9,067 bases of DNA, taken from contig JACWAG010000175.1 in the NCBI GenBank assembly GCA_014874425.1, positions 1-9,067 of the forward strand, written 5' to 3'. Made by a program: the position numbers and the translations under genes. Positions 6,652 to 9,067 of this stretch are shown here, piece by piece. How positions within the stretch are numbered: the stretch's first letter is position 1; the number at the start of each line of letters is the position of its first letter. The DNA comes from Syntrophaceae bacterium. Lineage in GTDB: Bacteria; Desulfobacterota; Desulfomonilia; Desulfomonilales; Desulfomonilaceae. The notes beneath the pieces were generated by a model. It saw only the letters and a list, made by a program, of their open reading frames with translations. It did not search any database and had not been told where the DNA came from.

Positions 6652-6691
6652 TAGTCAAAGCAACTTTTAGGCAATGCATTGCTTCTGACTA
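6652..6691. repeat. Long imperfect inverted repeat after larA
   Basis: TAGTCAAAGCAA (6652-6663) and TTGCTTCTGACTA (6679-6691) can pair over 12 bases with one bulged base. Within this lies a perfect 12-bp palindrome, GCAATGCATTGC (6671-6682), so two alternative hairpins exist. No T-run follows directly on either strand. It begins 5 bases after the larA stop and may protect the 3' end of the mRNA or help the terminator just downstream. Confidence 0.6.
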
Positions 6692-6695
6692 CGAC

Positions 6696-6729
6696 AAAAA
6701 AAGAGCCTGCCGAAGCAGGCTCTCATTTT
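6696..6729. terminator. Bidirectional intrinsic terminator between larA and the RRM gene
   Basis: A 9-bp stem (6702-6710 with 6715-6723) closes a CGAA tetraloop (6711-6714). On the minus strand the A-run at 6696-6702 reads as seven T immediately after the stem, a classic terminator for the RNA-binding protein gene. On the plus strand TTTT at 6726-6729 and a T-rich tail follow, enough to end larA transcription. It lies between two convergent genes, as expected for a shared terminator. Confidence 0.88.
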
Positions 6730-6762
6730 ATTTGTTATTGATATAGATCAACAAAACCGACG

Positions 6763-7080
6763 CTACCAGCGTGAACCACCGCCGCCACCTCTATTGTCCC
6801 GACGACCGCCGCCACCACCGCCACCACCACTGGTTTTGGGGCGCGCTTCGTTCAATTTCAGGGCGCGGCCTGCGAAATCTTTGGAATCAAGTTCCTTGAT
6901 CGCTTTCAGGCCTTCTTCACGGTTCTGCATTTCAACAAATCCAAATCCCCTGGATCTACCCGTAAACTGGTCAGAGATAATCTTGACGGTATCCACCGCG
7001 CCGTACTCTTCAAATAGACCTTTTAGTTCGCTTTCGTTAGCGTCGAAGGACAGGTTACCGACATAAATGTTAATACTCAT
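6763..7080 (-). CDS. RRM-domain RNA-binding protein with glycine-rich tail
   Basis: A 105-residue protein that is almost entirely one RNA recognition motif. RNP2 is IYVGNL (5-10) and RNP1 is RGFGFVEM (44-51), with the aromatic residues that stack on RNA present in both. Residues 85-105 are a Gly/Arg tail ending in GSRW, with runs of eight and five glycines. This is the layout of the small bacterial RNA-binding proteins known from cyanobacteria (Rbp) and common in Desulfobacterota. They are thought to act in RNA metabolism and cold or stress response. Specific RNA targets cannot be inferred. AAAAGGAG lies 7 bases before the ATG. The gene stands alone, convergent with larA and divergent from the membrane protein gene, with a long upstream region that may form an mRNA leader. 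Confidence 0.95.
   Translation of the reverse strand: MSINIYVGNLSFDANESELKGLFEEYGAVDTVKIISDQFTGRSRGFGFVEMQNREEGLKAIKELDSKDFAGRALKLNEARPKTSGGGGGGGGRRDNRGGGGGSRW
6774..6830. repeat. Low-complexity CCN triplet tract coding for the Gly-rich tail
   Basis: Two blocks of ACC/GCC triplets (about 6774-6789 and 6805-6830) are the complement of GGN glycine codons in the RRM gene. Such triplet tracts are prone to slippage in steps of three, so tail length may vary between strains without breaking the frame. Confidence 0.7.
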
Positions 7081-7297
7081 TCTCTAGCTCCTTTTGGAAA
7101 ATCGCCTGACACATTTTAGTGAGAGTGCGTTTGGGTTGATGGATAGCGGGTCTTAGTGATCGGGGATAAATCGACTGGATATTTAAAGAGGTTATCCACC
7201 GCACGGGCCGCACGCATTACATTCTTAATTCTCGCATAACACCCGTGGGCCCTGAAAATCAGGTCGACTGGAGCAATACAAGTTAAGCTTCTATTTA
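7081..7297 (-). other. Putative long mRNA leader of the RRM gene with small dyads
   Basis: Between the start codon and the best minus-strand promoter lie about 210 bases without a gene. Two dyads are visible: CCTGA/TCAGG with a 3-base loop at 7251-7263, and CACGGG (7202-7207) with CCCGTG (7242-7247), 34 bases apart. As RNA these could form two hairpins. A long structured leader is known for cold-shock mRNAs such as E. coli cspA, but nothing here matches a known riboswitch that I recognise. The CCTGA dyad could equally be a protein-binding site. Confidence 0.35.
7088..7095 (-). promoter_or_regulatory. Ribosome binding site of the RRM gene
   Basis: On the minus strand AAAAGGAG ends 7 bases before the ATG at 7080. 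It is a strong, well-spaced site and fixes the start. Confidence 0.8.
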
Positions 7298-7326
7298 AAT
7301 ATATAGTACCAATAATACATAGTCAA
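7298..7326 (-). promoter_or_regulatory. Candidate sigma-70 promoter of the RRM gene
   Basis: Read on the minus strand, TTGACT (7326-7321) and TATATT (7303-7298) are exactly 17 bases apart, matching 5 of 6 consensus positions for the -10 box and 5 of 6 for the -35 box. The transcript would start near 7291. The surroundings are very AT-rich. It is the best promoter match I found in the 366-bp region between the two divergent genes. Confidence 0.5.
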
Positions 7327-7446
7327 TCAAAATTCAGGCTGGAATTCTTTATTTTGCCTTCATTCGCCCATGGAAACTACAAAAATTAAGTTGCGACGAT
7401 TAGAATCCATCAATTACACTACAAGTAAATTGGGGGAATCTTTAAT
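7327..7446 (+). other. Upstream region of the membrane protein gene, no clear promoter
   Basis: This remainder of the divergent intergenic region holds no gene. TAGAAT at 7401-7406 could be a -10 box, but no good -35 box lies 16-18 bases upstream of it. GGGGGA at 7432-7437 is the likely ribosome binding site, 9 bases before the TTG at 7447. Confidence 0.3.
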
Positions 7447-8115
7447 TTGAAAAAAGCAGCGGTCGTAATTATCTGGGCAATAGCGTTCGGATTTGTAGAA
7501 GCCTCCGTAGTCGAATACCTGAGAGCAATCTATTACCCAATCTCGGATGGAGGGTTCCACTTTCCCATCCAAACCCTTGCCCAATTACAAAGCATGGGTC
7601 CCGAAAACATCCGTCGACTCGAAATAGAAGTCGTCAGAGAATTCTTCACTCTGGTCATGCTTGCCACCATCTCAATTGCGGCGGCCCGGAACCGGCGTCA
7701 AGCGTGGGCCTATTTTATGATCGCTTTCGGCGTATGGGACATCTTTTATTACGTTTGGCTCAAAATATTCCTGGATTGGCCCGCAAGCCTGATGACATGG
7801 GACCTTCTTTTCCTTCTCCCCGTCCCTTGGGTTTCTCCGGTTGCGGCTCCAGTAATCATATCCCTCACTCTCATAATTTCAGGCCTCATTGTGCTAGGTT
7901 TCGAGGAGAAAGGCCAGCCTCTCCTGATGACGTGGAGAGACTGGATCTTGATAGCCTTCGGTGGATTTATAGTGATAGTGTCTTTTTGCTGGGACCACAA
8001 AAACATCATGGCAGGAGGGTTCCCAAATCCTTTCCAGTGGAAACTTTTTTTCATCGGACTGGCGCTGTCAACCGTCACATTCGCATTCGCCGTCCGCAAG
8101 CGCCTTACACGATGA
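7447..8115 (+). CDS. Multi-pass membrane protein of unknown function
   Basis: A 222-residue hydrophobic protein that I cannot assign to a characterised family. About six or seven membrane segments are visible, roughly at 4-24, 62-80, 87-107, 115-128, 130-152, 165-182 and 197-216. Charged loops include ENIRRLEIEVVRE (53-65) and ARNRRQ (80-85), and the C-terminus is basic (RKRLTR). Distinctive features are FGFVEASVVEYLR (14-26), FGVWDIFYYVWLK (94-106) and a Trp/Pro-rich stretch WPASLMTWDLLFLLPVPWVSP (111-131). The pattern is dense enough to suggest a conserved family with a real role, not a random hydrophobic frame. I see no transporter, transferase or protease motif. The start is TTG with a G-run ribosome binding site 9 bases upstream. 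No in-frame ATG occurs near the N-terminus; the first Met is at residue 50, past the first helix. It is convergent with the radical SAM gene, 11 bp between stops. Confidence 0.75.
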   Translation: MKKAAVVIIWAIAFGFVEASVVEYLRAIYYPISDGGFHFPIQTLAQLQSMGPENIRRLEIEVVREFFTLVMLATISIAAARNRRQAWAYFMIAFGVWDIFYYVWLKIFLDWPASLMTWDLLFLLPVPWVSPVAAPVIISLTLIISGLIVLGFEEKGQPLLMTWRDWILIAFGGFIVIVSFCWDHKNIMAGGFPNPFQWKLFFIGLALSTVTFAFAVRKRLTR

Positions 8116-8126
8116 GATCAGACTTC

Positions 8127-9067
8127 TTACAATGAAGTAATCTCCACTGAAGTTGAAACATTATCGTCCCAACCGTCCCACAAGTAATCGTTTTCTTTTC
8201 CATCGGCAATAAGCCTCAGGGCATATCGGACCTGCTCTTCGTACAATTCACAGAACGCGCCGGGATGATTCATCGCTCCATTTATCTCATATGCCTCCGC
8301 TGGACACGGAGACCCACAAAAATGGCGTACCGCACATGAAGAACAGGGTTTGATGTTTTCCACTTTCCTGCCTGTAACCAGCTTGAACGCCTCTGTCTCC
8401 AGTATTTCCGCAATGTCACCGCTAAATAGGTTGCCGCCATTAAATTCAGGCACGCCCACAAACTCGCTGCAAGGGAACAGATCACCTTTAGCTCCGACCG
8501 CAAAGAAACACCTACCCCCTCCACATGGAGAAATATCGCACATTAGACGGCGCGCTGACGGCGCAACAACGCTGACAAGAACATTGGCGAAATTGGCGAT
8601 CACGAGTTTTCGACCCGTCTGTTTATACAGTTCATGGGTCCGGTCGAGCGCTGCCCTGTAATAAGGCCACATATCGTTGTCCATTGGCTTGATCTCACGG
8701 GCGCCCTCTCTGGTGCATCTGACAGGATTCAACATACCGATAGGAACTTCCATTTCATGCATAAAATCTACGATTTGAGTAAGACTCGACATGTTCTGCT
8801 GAGTGACCGTGCAGATCAGATTGTAATTCGGATAGCCTTTGAGTTTTTCTAATACGGACGTGACCTTGCCGAAAAACCCTTCGCCGTTCCAGTTTTTTCG
8901 AGTTGAATTGGCGATGGAGGCTTCGTGCCCATCAAGCGACAAGCCTATCCCAATGCCCTCGGAAGTCAGAAAAGAGATAGATTCTTCGTCAAGGAGCGTT
9001 CCGTTTGTTTGAACGCCGAAAAGGAAATCATTCTTGAATTTCTTAATACCCGCAAACACAGCGTCAC
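8127..9067 (-). CDS. Radical SAM/SPASM enzyme, probable peptide maturase, N-terminus outside window
   Basis: The frame is open to the right edge; the GTG at 9059 is an internal Val codon. About 313 codons are visible. Counting from that codon, the radical SAM barrel shows the strand QTNGTLLDEE (17-26) and GIGLSLDG (37-44). The C-terminal SPASM domain is rich in cysteine: C174, C179, C184-x7-G-x4-C197, then C239-x2-C242-x5-C248-x3-C252, and C270. This is the pattern that binds two auxiliary [4Fe-4S] clusters. The CxxxCxxC motif for the SAM cluster must lie before the visible part. SPASM enzymes include anaerobic sulfatase maturases and RiPP maturases that modify a short peptide encoded nearby. 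I suspect a peptide maturase, perhaps of the CbpB kind, but this is from memory and weak. No precursor gene is visible downstream; the partner would lie to the right. The tail carries an acidic, Trp-rich segment DYLWDGWDDN (291-300). Confidence 0.88.
   Translation of the reverse strand, partial: DAVFAGIKKFKNDFLFGVQTNGTLLDEESISFLTSEGIGIGLSLDGHEASIANSTRKNWNGEGFFGKVTSVLEKLKGYPNYNLICTVTQQNMSSLTQIVDFMHEMEVPIGMLNPVRCTREGAREIKPMDNDMWPYYRAALDRTHELYKQTGRKLVIANFANVLVSVVAPSARRLMCDISPCGGGRCFFAVGAKGDLFPCSEFVGVPEFNGGNLFSGDIAEILETEAFKLVTGRKVENIKPCSSCAVRHFCGSPCPAEAYEINGAMNHPGAFCELYEEQVRYALRLIADGKENDYLWDGWDDNVSTSVEITSL

Noticed and set aside
6794..7066. Proline-rich open frame on the plus strand opposite the RRM gene
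   Set aside because: It is the antisense of the RRM coding sequence; the proline run is only the complement of glycine codons. The minus-strand frame has clear RNP1 and RNP2 motifs and a ribosome binding site.
7247..7252. GGGCCC and the nearby GTCGAC hexamers as regulatory sites
   Set aside because: Six-base palindromes occur often by chance, and nothing around them supports a specific binding site.
8350..8661. A 103-codon plus-strand frame inside the radical SAM gene
   Set aside because: It is antisense to the conserved SPASM domain, with no recognisable motif and no convincing ribosome binding site.
9057..9059. GTG at 9059 as a true start of the radical SAM gene
   Set aside because: The frame stays open to the window edge and the first visible residues are already inside the barrel fold, so the codon is an internal Val.

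Overview
The window looks like chromosomal DNA from an anaerobic bacterium, most plausibly Desulfobacterota (the old Deltaproteobacteria: sulfate reducers or syntrophs). That placement is inferred from the gene mix: a LutABC lactate oxidation complex, a LarA-type nickel racemase, a short RRM protein with a glycine-rich tail, and a SPASM radical SAM enzyme. No phylogenetic marker is present. I see no rRNA, tRNA, CRISPR array, insertion sequence or phage gene.

Positions 1-2168 (+) carry the end of lutA and complete lutB and lutC, joined by 4-base ATGA/GTGA overlaps. Together they encode the cytoplasmic iron-sulfur complex that oxidises L-lactate to pyruvate. An AT-rich spacer of about 167 bp follows. 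Positions 2336-5167 (+) hold a tight three-gene cassette: a family 2 glycosyltransferase without the usual C-terminal membrane helices, a WecD/RffC-like GNAT acyltransferase, and a WecE-like sugar aminotransferase. They look like part of a route that makes and transfers a 4-acylamino-4,6-dideoxyhexose. The nucleotide-sugar synthase and dehydratase must lie elsewhere. Positions 5322-6647 (+) encode a LarA-family nickel-pincer 2-hydroxyacid racemase behind its own candidate sigma-70 promoter. All key catalytic positions are kept, so with LutABC it would let the cell use both lactate enantiomers.

A strong hairpin at 6696-6729 has a T-run on one side and a T-rich tract on the other. It separates larA from a convergent RRM RNA-binding protein gene (6763-7080, -). 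The latter has a good candidate promoter about 210 bp upstream of its start, implying a long, possibly structured mRNA leader as in cold-shock genes. Divergent from it, 7447-8115 (+) encodes a multi-pass membrane protein of unknown function with a TTG start. Convergent to that, 8127 to the window edge (-) is most of a radical SAM/SPASM maturase-like enzyme. Its N-terminal CxxxCxxC region lies outside the window.

The observations most worth following are the radical SAM enzyme, whose possible peptide substrate would lie beyond the right edge, the amino-sugar cassette lying between the two lactate loci, and the long leader of the RNA-binding protein gene.
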